A DNA stretch of 10,829 nucleotides, taken from NCBI GenBank assembly GCA_041584015.1, contig JBFHES010000164.1, positions 1 to 10,829 on the forward strand. Direction: 5' to 3'. This document shows positions 1 through 7,414 of the stretch, one piece after another; the first letter of the stretch is position 1; every line of letters begins with the position of its first letter. This DNA comes from JBFHES01 sp041584015. Lineage in GTDB: Bacteria > Bacteroidota > Bacteroidia > Bacteroidales > M50B96. The position numbers and the translations under genes were made by a program. Under the pieces are notes generated by a model, which saw only the letters and a list, made by a program, of their open reading frames with translations, was not told the DNA's origin and ran no database searches.

Positions 1-302
1 GCACCCGTTTTCAAGGCCTTGGCATTACTGACATCTACCTGAAGACCTTCGAGAAGAAAGAGGCATTTGAAGATTTTAGATTTAAATATAGAATAGAGCC
101 CAAAGACACCTTATACATGGGCGACGACATGCCAGATTATGAAGTAATGGAATATGTAGGATTACCTACATGTCCGGCAGATGCCTGCGAGGAAATTAAA
201 TCCATAGCAAAATATATATCACACAAAGAAGGTGGCGACGGTTGTGTGCGCGATGTTGTTGAACAAGTTTTGCGTGCACAAGGTAAATGGTTAAATGAAT
301 AA
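1..302 (+). CDS. kdsC: 3-deoxy-D-manno-octulosonate 8-phosphate phosphatase (KdsC-like HAD), 3' part
   Basis: The reading frame is open from position 3 and the gene begins upstream of the window; 99 C-terminal residues are visible. KdsC removes the phosphate from Kdo-8-phosphate in the cytoplasm during synthesis of the lipopolysaccharide inner core. The visible part has the late HAD motifs: the Lys-containing stretch KTFEKKEAF (residues 14-22 of the fragment) and the Mg-binding acidic motif GDDMPD (40-45). It ends with the KdsC-type tail GGDGCVRDVVEQVL and AQGKW. An internal ATG at 117 lies just before GDDMPD and would remove upstream HAD sequence, so it is not the start. The nucleophile motif (DxD) lies outside the window, so activity cannot be judged here. 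The next gene begins 5 bases after the stop, which suggests co-transcription. The family call is firm; YrbI-type relatives in other sugar pathways are the main alternative. Confidence 0.9.
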   Translation, partial: TRFQGLGITDIYLKTFEKKEAFEDFRFKYRIEPKDTLYMGDDMPDYEVMEYVGLPTCPADACEEIKSIAKYISHKEGGDGCVRDVVEQVLRAQGKWLNE

Positions 303-307
303 TTAGA

Positions 308-1276
308 ATGCTTCAGGTTCTTAAGCTCATCAGATTACCAAATCTTATCACCATTGCATTGGTGCAGTACCTGATGCGCTATTTTATTATCGAACCTATT
401 CTTAAACTAGGTAACTTCGAGCTCCAGTTATCAAACGTTGAGTTTGCAATGCTGCTTCTCTCAACGGTTCTGCTTGCGGCCGGAGGCTATGTTATTAACG
501 AATACTTCGATCGACGATCTGATCTTATTAACCAACCCAACAATGTTGTTCTGGTTCGCAAACTACGTCGTCGCTGGGGCATAGCCTTTAACTTTGGCTT
601 AAATCTGCTAGCAGTTGGTATTGGTGTTTGGCTTTCTGTTCATATCGGAATTTACAAACTCATACTCATCTACCTGTTAGCGCCTTTAGCCTTTTGGATG
701 TATTCCGCAACTCTTAAGAAAGTATTTATTGTTGGAAATTTACTAATAGCAAGCTTTGTTGCTTTGGTACCGCTGATGGTGGTGTTATTTGAAATGCCAT
801 TGCTATTGCGGGCCTACGATGCAAGCTTTTTAGAAATGAATGCAGGGCTGCGTAACATCTTCCTATGGATTGGTTCTTATGCCTACTTCACATTCTTTTG
901 CTTTTTCCTTTACAAAACCATTAAAGATGCCGTAGGATACCATGGAGATATTGCAGGCGGCAATAAATCAATTCCTCTTTTGCTCGGACTTAAAAACCTG
1001 AAGTATTTTATTGCGCTACTAAGTTTGATCATCCTGGTGCCTTCATCATTAATTGTATTCAATCATTTGGGAGATCAACTTTCAATTGTGTATTACCTCG
1101 TGCTGATTGTACTTCCATTCATCATATTGCTTGTACAAGCTGCATTTGCAAATCAGCCTGAACAATTCAAATTATCATCGGTCTTAATCAGGATAATCAT
1201 GTTGGCCGGAATTTTATATATTTTAGTCGCCAATTATCTGATAACAGAAAATTTTTTCTTGAATAATGTTTTTTAA
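308..1276 (+). CDS. UbiA-family prenyltransferase (geranylgeranylglycerol-phosphate geranylgeranyltransferase-like)
   Basis: This is a 322-residue, very hydrophobic protein with roughly eight or nine membrane helices. UbiA enzymes move a polyprenyl group from its diphosphate to an acceptor at the inner membrane, using two Asp-rich loops that bind Mg-diphosphate. The first loop is visible as N64-E-Y-F-D68-R-R-S-D72, an N-x3-D-x3-D form, after helix 2. The second is K206-D207 with G213-D214 and a following GGNKSIP, before a LLLG segment. Members of this Bacteroidota branch are usually named geranylgeranylglycerol-phosphate geranylgeranyltransferase by similarity to the archaeal ether-lipid enzyme. 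The acceptor is not known from sequence and could equally be a quinone or other polyprenyl acceptor. The gene lies 5 bases after kdsC, and its last 11 bases overlap maf, so translation of the two may be coupled. ATG 308 is chosen because LKLIRLPNL is the typical family N-terminus. Confidence 0.85.
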   Translation: MLQVLKLIRLPNLITIALVQYLMRYFIIEPILKLGNFELQLSNVEFAMLLLSTVLLAAGGYVINEYFDRRSDLINQPNNVVLVRKLRRRWGIAFNFGLNLLAVGIGVWLSVHIGIYKLILIYLLAPLAFWMYSATLKKVFIVGNLLIASFVALVPLMVVLFEMPLLLRAYDASFLEMNAGLRNIFLWIGSYAYFTFFCFFLYKTIKDAVGYHGDIAGGNKSIPLLLGLKNLKYFIALLSLIILVPSSLIVFNHLGDQLSIVYYLVLIVLPFIILLVQAAFANQPEQFKLSSVLIRIIMLAGILYILVANYLITENFFLNNVF

Positions 1277-1850
1277 AAATCTGAACAACCACCACATAAT
1301 ACTTGCTTCACAATCGCCACGCAGGCAAAATCTCATGAAAGAGCTTGGCGTAGATTTCTCCGTTCTGGTAAAGGAAGGAATTGAAGAAAACTTTCCCGCT
1401 AACCTGCAAGGCAAGGACATAGCCTTGTACCTTGGCAAGTTAAAATCTGCCGCTTACGCCGATGAAATTGAACAAGGTAACATTGTAATTACAGCCGACA
1501 CCATTGTATGGGTTAACAATGGATTGCTAGGAAAACCCAAAGATCGTGATGATGCTGTACGAATTCTTAAACTATTATCAGGCAACAAACACACAGTTTA
1601 CACGGGCGTTTGTATTTCCAGTAAGGACAAACAAATTAACTTTCATGCCGAGACAGATGTGTATTTTCGGAAACTGGAACAAGACGAAATCGAACATTAC
1701 ATTGACACCTATCAACCCTATGATAAAGCCGGAGCATATGGTATTCAGGAATGGATTGGTTACATAGGCATCGAAAAAATTGAAGGAAGCTACTTTAATG
1801 TAATGGGTTTACCCATTCAGAAATTATATGAAGAACTAAGAAAATTCTAA
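1266..1850 (+). CDS. maf: Maf family nucleoside triphosphate pyrophosphatase (probable dTTP/UTP type)
   Basis: At 194 residues this is the normal length for the Maf/HAM1 fold. Maf proteins are cytoplasmic house-cleaning enzymes that hydrolyse non-canonical or excess NTPs to NMP and pyrophosphate. Visible landmarks in order are the N-terminal phosphate-binding SQSPRR (15-20), TADTIV (76-81) with the probable catalytic Asp78, GKP (89-91), LSGNKHTVYTGV (104-115), and the closing DKAGAYGIQ (153-161) followed by GSYFNVMGLP (174-183). DKAGAYGIQ resembles the YhdE class, known for dTTP and UTP, rather than the YceF class, which has a different sequence there. The substrate is therefore an inference. 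ATG 1266 sits inside the end of the upstream gene, and ASQSPRR lies only 14 residues in, as expected for the family, so no later start is possible. The downstream peptidase gene begins 15 bases after the stop. Confidence 0.93.
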   Translation: MFFKNLNNHHIILASQSPRRQNLMKELGVDFSVLVKEGIEENFPANLQGKDIALYLGKLKSAAYADEIEQGNIVITADTIVWVNNGLLGKPKDRDDAVRILKLLSGNKHTVYTGVCISSKDKQINFHAETDVYFRKLEQDEIEHYIDTYQPYDKAGAYGIQEWIGYIGIEKIEGSYFNVMGLPIQKLYEELRKF

Positions 1851-1865
1851 TAAATAATATTCACA

Positions 1866-4031
1866 ATGATTAAAAGAATAACAAGTATTTTATTGATTGC
1901 TCTGGTTACCGGAATATCTGGTTTAAGAGCTGATGAAGGAATGTGGATTCCTCTCCTACTGGAAAAATACAACCATGCCGATATGCAGGCTAAAGGTCTA
2001 CGTCTGAGTGCCGAAGAAATATTCAGCATTAACCAAACCAGCTTAAAAGATGCTATCGTAATTTTTGGTGGCGGCTGTACCGGAGAACTCATTTCCGATC
2101 AAGGTTTATTAATTACCAATCACCACTGTGGTTACGGAAATATTCAGTCGCATAGCACATTGGAGAATGACTATCTGACCAATGGATTCTGGGCCATGTC
2201 GCAAAAAGAAGAGTTAGTAAACAAGGGACTTAAAGTTACCTTCCTTGTAAGAATGGAAGATGTAACCAGCAAGGTACTAGCCAAGGTTACCGATACCATG
2301 AGCGAAAAGGAAAGACAGCAGACCATTAAAACGGCCATCGACACACTTACAAAACAAGCAGTTGAAGGAACGCATTACAAAGCCATTATTAAGCCTTTCT
2401 ACTATGGAAATGAATATTACATGTTCGTTAACGAAGTGTTTACCGATGTGCGTTTGGTAGGAGCTCCTCCTTCTGCAATTGGTAAATTTGGTGGCGATAC
2501 TGATAACTGGATGTGGCCTCGTCATACAGGCGACTTCTCAATGTTTAGAGTATATGCCGACAAAGACAATAAGCCTGCGGCCTATTCAAAGGACAATGTG
2601 CCATACAAACCAAAAAAGCATTTCTCAATTTCCATGAAAGGAATAAAGAAAGGTGATTTCACCATGGTTTATGGTTATCCGGGTACAACTCAGGAATACC
2701 TTCCTTCCTATGCAGTAGAGAGTATTTTAAATATTAGCAACCCGCATAAAATAAACATCCGAGAGAATATCTTAGATATTATGAAAGCTGATATGAATGC
2801 TGATCCTTTGGTACGAATTCAGTATTCATCTAAGAGTGCACGCGTTGCCAATGCCTGGAAAAAATGGATTGGAGAAAGCCGTGGTCTGAAAAGACTGGAT
2901 GCTGTAAACAAGAAGAAGGCAATTGAAAAAGATTTTGAAGAGTGGTTCTCTGAGAATGCAGACAGAAGAAAGAAATACAGTCATTTAATGATTGACTTTA
3001 AAAAGAACTACGACGAGTTAGCTCCTTATACATTAGCCATTGACTATTTTATGGAAGCCGGGTATTCTATGGAATTGGTTAAGATTGCAGCTTCGTTCGG
3101 CCGATTATCTTCTGTAAAAAAGGAAACACCTCAAGCTGATATCGATAAAATGGTAGCACAGGCTCAAGGTTCAGCAAACGGATTCTTTAAGAATTATAAC
3201 CTACCAACTGATAGAAAAATATTCTCCAAAGTATTTCTTGACCTTTATTACAACAATGTGCCACAAGAGTTCCAGCCAGATATATTCAGGAAAATTGAAA
3301 CCAAATTTAAAGGTGACATGCAAAAGTATGAAGAGTACTTATATGGCAAGACCATGTTTACCGATCAGGAGAAAGTAAATAAATTCTTGGAATCATTTTC
3401 TGCATCCAAAGCAAAGAAGCTGATGAAAGATCCTGCGTTTGAGTTATACATGAGTGTTGTTTCGCTATATCACCAAAAGCTTAATAAGCAAAGCAGAGTG
3501 TACAAAAACAACATCGACAGTTTAATGCGAACATGGATGAGCGTGCAACGCGAGATGGCAGAAGACAAAATATTATTCCCTGACGCAAACTTCACTCTAC
3601 GTATTCATTACGGACAAGTGGATGATTACGAACCACGCGACGGAGTACATTACGAGCCATTCACTACGCTTGAGGGAATCATGGAAAAGGTAAATCCGGA
3701 TATATACGACTATGATGTACCGGAGCGATTGAATGAACTATACAAAACCAAAGATTATGGTCAGTATGGTGTAAACGGTAAAATGCCCGTATGCTTTATT
3801 GCAACCAATCACACCACGGGAGGTAATTCCGGAAGTCCTGTGCTTGATGCCGATGGTAATCTGCTTGGCTTAAACTTCGACCGTAACTGGGAAGGTACCA
3901 TGAGCGATATTATGTATGATCCGGATATGTGCCGTAACATTACCCTCGATATTCGTTATGCCCTGTTTATTGTAGACAAGCTAGCTGGCGCATCGCACCT
4001 AATTAAAGAATTAGATTTAGTTTACAACTAA
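1866..4031 (+). CDS. S46 family dipeptidyl-peptidase, DPP11-like (Asp/Glu-specific)
   Basis: The protein has 721 residues, close to the 720 of Porphyromonas gingivalis DPP11. It starts with a signal peptide ending at about LRA22, then DEGMW as in mature S46 enzymes. These periplasmic serine peptidases release dipeptides from the free N-terminus of oligopeptides. The chymotrypsin-fold triad is visible: TNHHC (His86/His87, the one before Cys being the likely base), Asp223 in HTGDF, and Ser655 in GGNSGSP. Residues that hold the substrate amino group in the family are present: Asn214-Trp215, Asn329 and Asp672. Residue 673 is Arg (FDRNWEG). In the family Arg here gives DPP11 specificity for Asp or Glu at P1, whereas Gly gives DPP7 specificity for hydrophobic residues. 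The region between the two catalytic lobes (about 290-590) is the helical regulatory domain. The gene ends an apparent kdsC-ubiA-maf run and is followed by a strong terminator. Confidence 0.95.
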   Translation: MIKRITSILLIALVTGISGLRADEGMWIPLLLEKYNHADMQAKGLRLSAEEIFSINQTSLKDAIVIFGGGCTGELISDQGLLITNHHCGYGNIQSHSTLENDYLTNGFWAMSQKEELVNKGLKVTFLVRMEDVTSKVLAKVTDTMSEKERQQTIKTAIDTLTKQAVEGTHYKAIIKPFYYGNEYYMFVNEVFTDVRLVGAPPSAIGKFGGDTDNWMWPRHTGDFSMFRVYADKDNKPAAYSKDNVPYKPKKHFSISMKGIKKGDFTMVYGYPGTTQEYLPSYAVESILNISNPHKINIRENILDIMKADMNADPLVRIQYSSKSARVANAWKKWIGESRGLKRLDAVNKKKAIEKDFEEWFSENADRRKKYSHLMIDFKKNYDELAPYTLAIDYFMEAGYSMELVKIAASFGRLSSVKKETPQADIDKMVAQAQGSANGFFKNYNLPTDRKIFSKVFLDLYYNNVPQEFQPDIFRKIETKFKGDMQKYEEYLYGKTMFTDQEKVNKFLESFSASKAKKLMKDPAFELYMSVVSLYHQKLNKQSRVYKNNIDSLMRTWMSVQREMAEDKILFPDANFTLRIHYGQVDDYEPRDGVHYEPFTTLEGIMEKVNPDIYDYDVPERLNELYKTKDYGQYGVNGKMPVCFIATNHTTGGNSGSPVLDADGNLLGLNFDRNWEGTMSDIMYDPDMCRNITLDIRYALFIVDKLAGASHLIKELDLVYN

Positions 4032-4075
4032 GAGCCAATCATTGCTATTTAAGCTAAATAGTATCTAAAAATAAC

Positions 4076-4107
4076 AAAACACCATCTGTACATGCAGATG
4101 GTGTTTT
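4076..4107 (+). terminator. Rho-independent terminator after the S46 peptidase gene
   Basis: A perfect 13-bp inverted repeat (4076-4088 with 4095-4107) has a 6-base loop, TACATG. The right arm ends in GTTTT and the left arm starts with AAAAC, so it could work in both directions. It lies 45 bases after the peptidase stop and before the symporter promoter, so it most simply ends the upstream operon. Confidence 0.88.
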
Positions 4108-4163
4108 GCTTTATAGATGCCGTAAATAGTTACGTTCAGCCTATCACAATTCCAATTAGGCAG

Positions 4164-4194
4164 TTTGAATTAAGCAGCAGATTTATTAATATTG
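4164..4194 (+). promoter_or_regulatory. Probable Bacteroidota-type promoter for the symporter gene
   Basis: A TTTG at 4164-4167 is separated by 19 bases from TAATATTG at 4187-4194, which matches the -7 consensus TAnnTTTG at all but one position. Known Bacteroidota promoters use this pair at about this spacing. Transcription would start near 4200, giving a leader of about 17 bases that is A-rich before ATG 4218. This placement supports ATG 4218 over the upstream in-frame ATG. Confidence 0.5.
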
Positions 4195-4217
4195 TTTTTC
4201 TCAAAATAAAAAAAACT

Positions 4218-6080
4218 ATGCGCTTACTACTTCCGCTATTTATTCTGTTTGGATTTATTAATTCTTTCGCTCAACAACCAATCAGCCAGCATCAAACAAT
4301 TTCTGAAATTAGTGAAGATGCACCAATGGTAATGAGTTTTGAACAATTCAATCCATCAAAGAAAATTAATAATGGAAGGGCAGAAGTATATATAACCGGA
4401 GGAACATCGCCGTATATTTACAAATGGTCGAAGCAGGATGTATCTATTGCTTCAATAAAAGCTACCGGACTAACCGAAGGAAAAACATATACAATTACAG
4501 TTACCGACGCCAAAGGAGCAAGCATTGAAGGATCCGTTGAGATAGCCGCAAACTCTGTAAGCGAGAAAATAAACTCCACTTTTGTGCCAGTTGTCGATTT
4601 TATCGATCGCATTATTATGTATGATATATTTGCCGCCTTTAATCTCTACGATCCACTCATCTATGATGAACATGGGCAAATTCTACATCATGCCAATGGC
4701 GATCCTCATATGAAGAAAATCCCTTTTGTTGTTATCTGGCTGGTACTTGGCGCAACCTTCTTTACCCTGTACATGAAATTCATCAACTTCCGTGGATTCA
4801 AGCATGCTATTGATTTAGTCCGTGGTCGCTTTGACAACCCTGACCACAAAGGCGAGGTTTCACATTTTCAAGCGCTGGCTACTGCTCTATCTGCCACCGT
4901 TGGTTTGGGAAACATAGCGGGTGTTGCAATTGCTATCTCCATAGGTGGTCCGGGTGCAACCTTCTGGATGATATTAGCCGGATTTCTGGGAATGTCGTCT
5001 AAATTTGTAGAATGTACACTAGGCGTTAAATACCGCACTTATGAAAAGGACGGCAGTGTATCTGGCGGACCAATGTTTTATTTAAGCGAAGCGCTTAAGC
5101 GTAAAAACATGAAAGGTCTGGGCAAAGTATTAGCAGTGGTATTTGCTGTTCTGGTTATTGGTGGATCTTTTGGTGGTGGCAATATGTTCCAGGCCAATCA
5201 GGCATTTTCACAATTCTCCGTGATTGTTCCGGGCATGGAAGGACACGGTTGGATTTTCGGCGTAATTCTGGCCATTCTAGTTGGAGCAGTTATTATCGGA
5301 GGAATAAAGAGTATCGCAAAAGTTACTGAGAAGATAGTTCCACTTATGGCTATACTTTATGTCTCGGTTGCACTAATCATCATTATCATGAATATTGGTC
5401 AAACCGGCCATGCACTTAATTTAATTATGACAGGTGCCTTTGCACCTAGTGCGCTAAAGGGAGGTATAATTGGTGTTTTGATTGTTGGTTTTCAAAGAGC
5501 AGCTTTTTCCAACGAAGCAGGTGTTGGGTCGGCTTCCATTGCTCATGCAGCAGTAAAAACGGAAGAACCGGTTACCGAAGGAATTGTTGCCCTACTTGAG
5601 CCATTTATCGATACAGTGATAATCTGCACCATGACAGCGCTGGTTCTAATTTTCACAGGTTTCCATGAAAACCCTGATGGACTGGAAGGGGCACAGTTAA
5701 CTTCAGCAGCATTCGAAAGTGTATTTACCTGGTTCCCATACTTGCTTGTAATTGCTATTATGTTGTTTGCCTTCTCAACCATGATCTCCTGGTCGTACTA
5801 CGGGCAAAAGGGCTTTAACTACTTATTCGGCAGATTCTTTGAGAAGAATTTTGGCAACAAAAAAGCAATGCGTTTAACTTACCAGTTCATCTTTCTTGGA
5901 TTTATAGTTGTTGGTGCATCTTCAGAATTAGGGGCGGTTATTGATTTCTCCGATATGATGATTCTATCAATGGCATTCCCGAATATTCTTGGCCTTATTA
6001 TTCTGGCTCCTGAGGTTAGACGTGATTTGAAAGAGTACTTTAGAAAAATTAAAAGTGGCGAGATAAAACGTTACAAATAG
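4218..6080 (+). CDS. AGCS-family sodium:alanine/glycine-type symporter with an N-terminal secreted beta-sandwich domain
   Basis: From ATG 4218 the protein has 620 residues. AGCS carriers import alanine, glycine or similar amino acids with Na+ (or H+) across the inner membrane. The core starts near residue 165 and shows family signatures: ATALSATVGLGNIAGVA (221-237), GGPGATFWM (243-251), SGGPMFYL (282-289) and the SNEAGVGSASIAHAA block (431-445). About ten or eleven membrane helices follow from 168 to 597. Unusually, residues 1-18 form a signal peptide, and residues about 50-110 form an SprB/PKD-like beta unit (GGTSPYIYKW, then TYTITVTDAKG), linked by a segment to about 165. That domain should face the periplasm. 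The frame also opens at ATG 4092, but that codon lies in the terminator loop and would put 42 unrelated residues before the signal peptide, so 4218 is preferred. The substrate is not fixed by sequence. Confidence 0.92.
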   Translation: MRLLLPLFILFGFINSFAQQPISQHQTISEISEDAPMVMSFEQFNPSKKINNGRAEVYITGGTSPYIYKWSKQDVSIASIKATGLTEGKTYTITVTDAKGASIEGSVEIAANSVSEKINSTFVPVVDFIDRIIMYDIFAAFNLYDPLIYDEHGQILHHANGDPHMKKIPFVVIWLVLGATFFTLYMKFINFRGFKHAIDLVRGRFDNPDHKGEVSHFQALATALSATVGLGNIAGVAIAISIGGPGATFWMILAGFLGMSSKFVECTLGVKYRTYEKDGSVSGGPMFYLSEALKRKNMKGLGKVLAVVFAVLVIGGSFGGGNMFQANQAFSQFSVIVPGMEGHGWIFGVILAILVGAVIIGGIKSIAKVTEKIVPLMAILYVSVALIIIIMNIGQTGHALNLIMTGAFAPSALKGGIIGVLIVGFQRAAFSNEAGVGSASIAHAAVKTEEPVTEGIVALLEPFIDTVIICTMTALVLIFTGFHENPDGLEGAQLTSAAFESVFTWFPYLLVIAIMLFAFSTMISWSYYGQKGFNYLFGRFFEKNFGNKKAMRLTYQFIFLGFIVVGASSELGAVIDFSDMMILSMAFPNILGLIILAPEVRRDLKEYFRKIKSGEIKRYK

Positions 6081-6174
6081 CTATTGAATAAGTAAGTTTG
6101 ATTGTTTATAGCGACTAAGTATTTGCACAGCATATAATAGAAATCGTATGATGTTCTATGATTATTTAAATAAT

Positions 6175-6206
6175 TTAGTGTGGTAACTTGCAATTCCTTA
6201 ACTTTG
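6175..6206 (+). promoter_or_regulatory. Probable promoter for the helix-hairpin-helix gene
   Basis: TAACTTTG at 6199-6206 matches the Bacteroidota -7 consensus TAnnTTTG exactly. A 3-of-4 match to the -33 TTTG box (TTAG, 6175-6178) lies 20 bases upstream. The leader to ATG 6281 would be about 65-70 bases. The rest of the 200-base gap 6081-6280 is AT-rich; I see no clear terminator for the symporter and no small gene in it. Confidence 0.5.
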
Positions 6207-6280
6207 GTATCCTAGCTTTCAGAAGCCAGTATACTTGTTTTTGATGTTACTTAAGATTCTACTAAACTGAATAATATTCC

Positions 6281-7414
6281 ATGCTAAAAGAATATTTCGA
6301 TTTTTCTAAAGGCGAACGACGATCGGTCATTACACTGATCATTCTTATTCTGTTGGTAATTGCAGCACAATGGATCTATCCTGTTTTTAAAAAGGAAAAG
6401 GCTCCGAAAAATCTAGCTGCATTTAAAGCCGAAATCGATTCATTCAGGGCAAACCTGAAAGACATTCCGCAAAAGACCTATTCCTATAATAAAACTGATA
6501 GTACCGATAAAGCAATTGAATATTTCTATTTCAACCCGAATACTATCTCATCAAAAGAATGGACACAGCTTGGATTAAGTAGCAAGCAGGCGAATGTAAT
6601 TACTAAATACCTAAAGACCGGTGCCCGCTTTTGGCAAAAGGAAGACTTAAAAAAGATTTACATCCTATCATCAACCGACTACAAAAATCTTGAACCCTAT
6701 ATTGTAATTCCGCCAATAGAAAAAAAGGATAACAAAAATATTGAATCTAAACGCACAAACACTACTGACACCTTATTTGCTTTTGACCCCAACACGGCCA
6801 GCCATGAAGAACTTGCACTATTAGGATTAAGTATTAAAAACATCAACACCATAAATAATTACCTAAAATCAGGAGGAAGCTTCAAGGTTAAGGAGGACTT
6901 TAAAAAAGTTTATGGCATAAGCGAAATAAGCTATAACAGGCTGGCACCGTTTATTGTCATTCCTGAGCAAGCAGTCGACAGCACTACCTTCGAAAAACCA
7001 GCTTATGTAATCAAACAAATAGAGCTAAATGCTGCCACAGCAGAACATCTTGAGACCTTGTATGGGATTGGTCCGGTTTTAGCCAAACGTATTATCACAT
7101 TTAGAGAGAAAGCAGGTGGTTTCTATAGCATCTATCAATTGAAGGACATATACGGTATTCAAGCGGAAACCTTTGAAAACATAAGAACTTCACTGTTGGT
7201 TGATACACTTTTAGTAAACAGGAACAATCTTAATTTTATTTCTAAATCAGAACTTATTGGGCACCCATACATCAGCACCAATCAGGCAAAGGCTATTATT
7301 AAATACAGAAACCGTAATGGGAATTTTACAAAAGTAGGAGACCTTATAAAAGTTGAGACGCTCAACGACTCGATTGTACAAAAGATCAGTCCCTACTTCT
7401 ACATTAAGAATTAA
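6281..7414 (+). CDS. Membrane-anchored protein with four helix-hairpin-helix (ComEA-like) units
   Basis: The protein has 377 residues. A short basic N-terminus (KGERRS) precedes one membrane helix (about 15-34). A charged linker leads to four units of roughly 60 residues with a shared pattern of N-x-A/T, a G-I/L-G/S turn, a second helix, G-x-F, E/D-L/F-K-K/D-I/V-Y and a closing I-V-I-P. They lie at about 82-143, 166-227, 247-308 and 316-376. Only unit 3 has the canonical turn YGIGPVLAKRI (261-271) seen in DNA-binding HHH motifs such as ComEA; the others have LGLSS, LGLSI and PYIST there. By topology the repeats are probably periplasmic, with the charged N-terminus inside. A role in DNA binding or uptake is possible, but degenerate turns also suit protein contact. 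The function is not known. The stop overlaps the stop of the convergent cupin gene. Confidence 0.85.
   Translation: MLKEYFDFSKGERRSVITLIILILLVIAAQWIYPVFKKEKAPKNLAAFKAEIDSFRANLKDIPQKTYSYNKTDSTDKAIEYFYFNPNTISSKEWTQLGLSSKQANVITKYLKTGARFWQKEDLKKIYILSSTDYKNLEPYIVIPPIEKKDNKNIESKRTNTTDTLFAFDPNTASHEELALLGLSIKNINTINNYLKSGGSFKVKEDFKKVYGISEISYNRLAPFIVIPEQAVDSTTFEKPAYVIKQIELNAATAEHLETLYGIGPVLAKRIITFREKAGGFYSIYQLKDIYGIQAETFENIRTSLLVDTLLVNRNNLNFISKSELIGHPYISTNQAKAIIKYRNRNGNFTKVGDLIKVETLNDSIVQKISPYFYIKN

Noticed and set aside
4092..4217. N-terminal extension of the symporter frame from ATG 4092
   Set aside because: It starts in the terminator loop, overlaps the promoter and lies before a convincing signal peptide at 4218.
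6093..6100. TAAGTTTG, another exact -7-like match just after the symporter stop
   Set aside because: No TTTG-like box lies 19-21 bases upstream, and it is about 180 bases from the next start; chance is likely in AT-rich DNA.
6081..6280. Search for a terminator, RNA gene or small gene in the 200-base gap
   Set aside because: Only weak 5-6 bp stems were seen, with no T tract or supported frame; nothing beyond the promoter candidate is reported.
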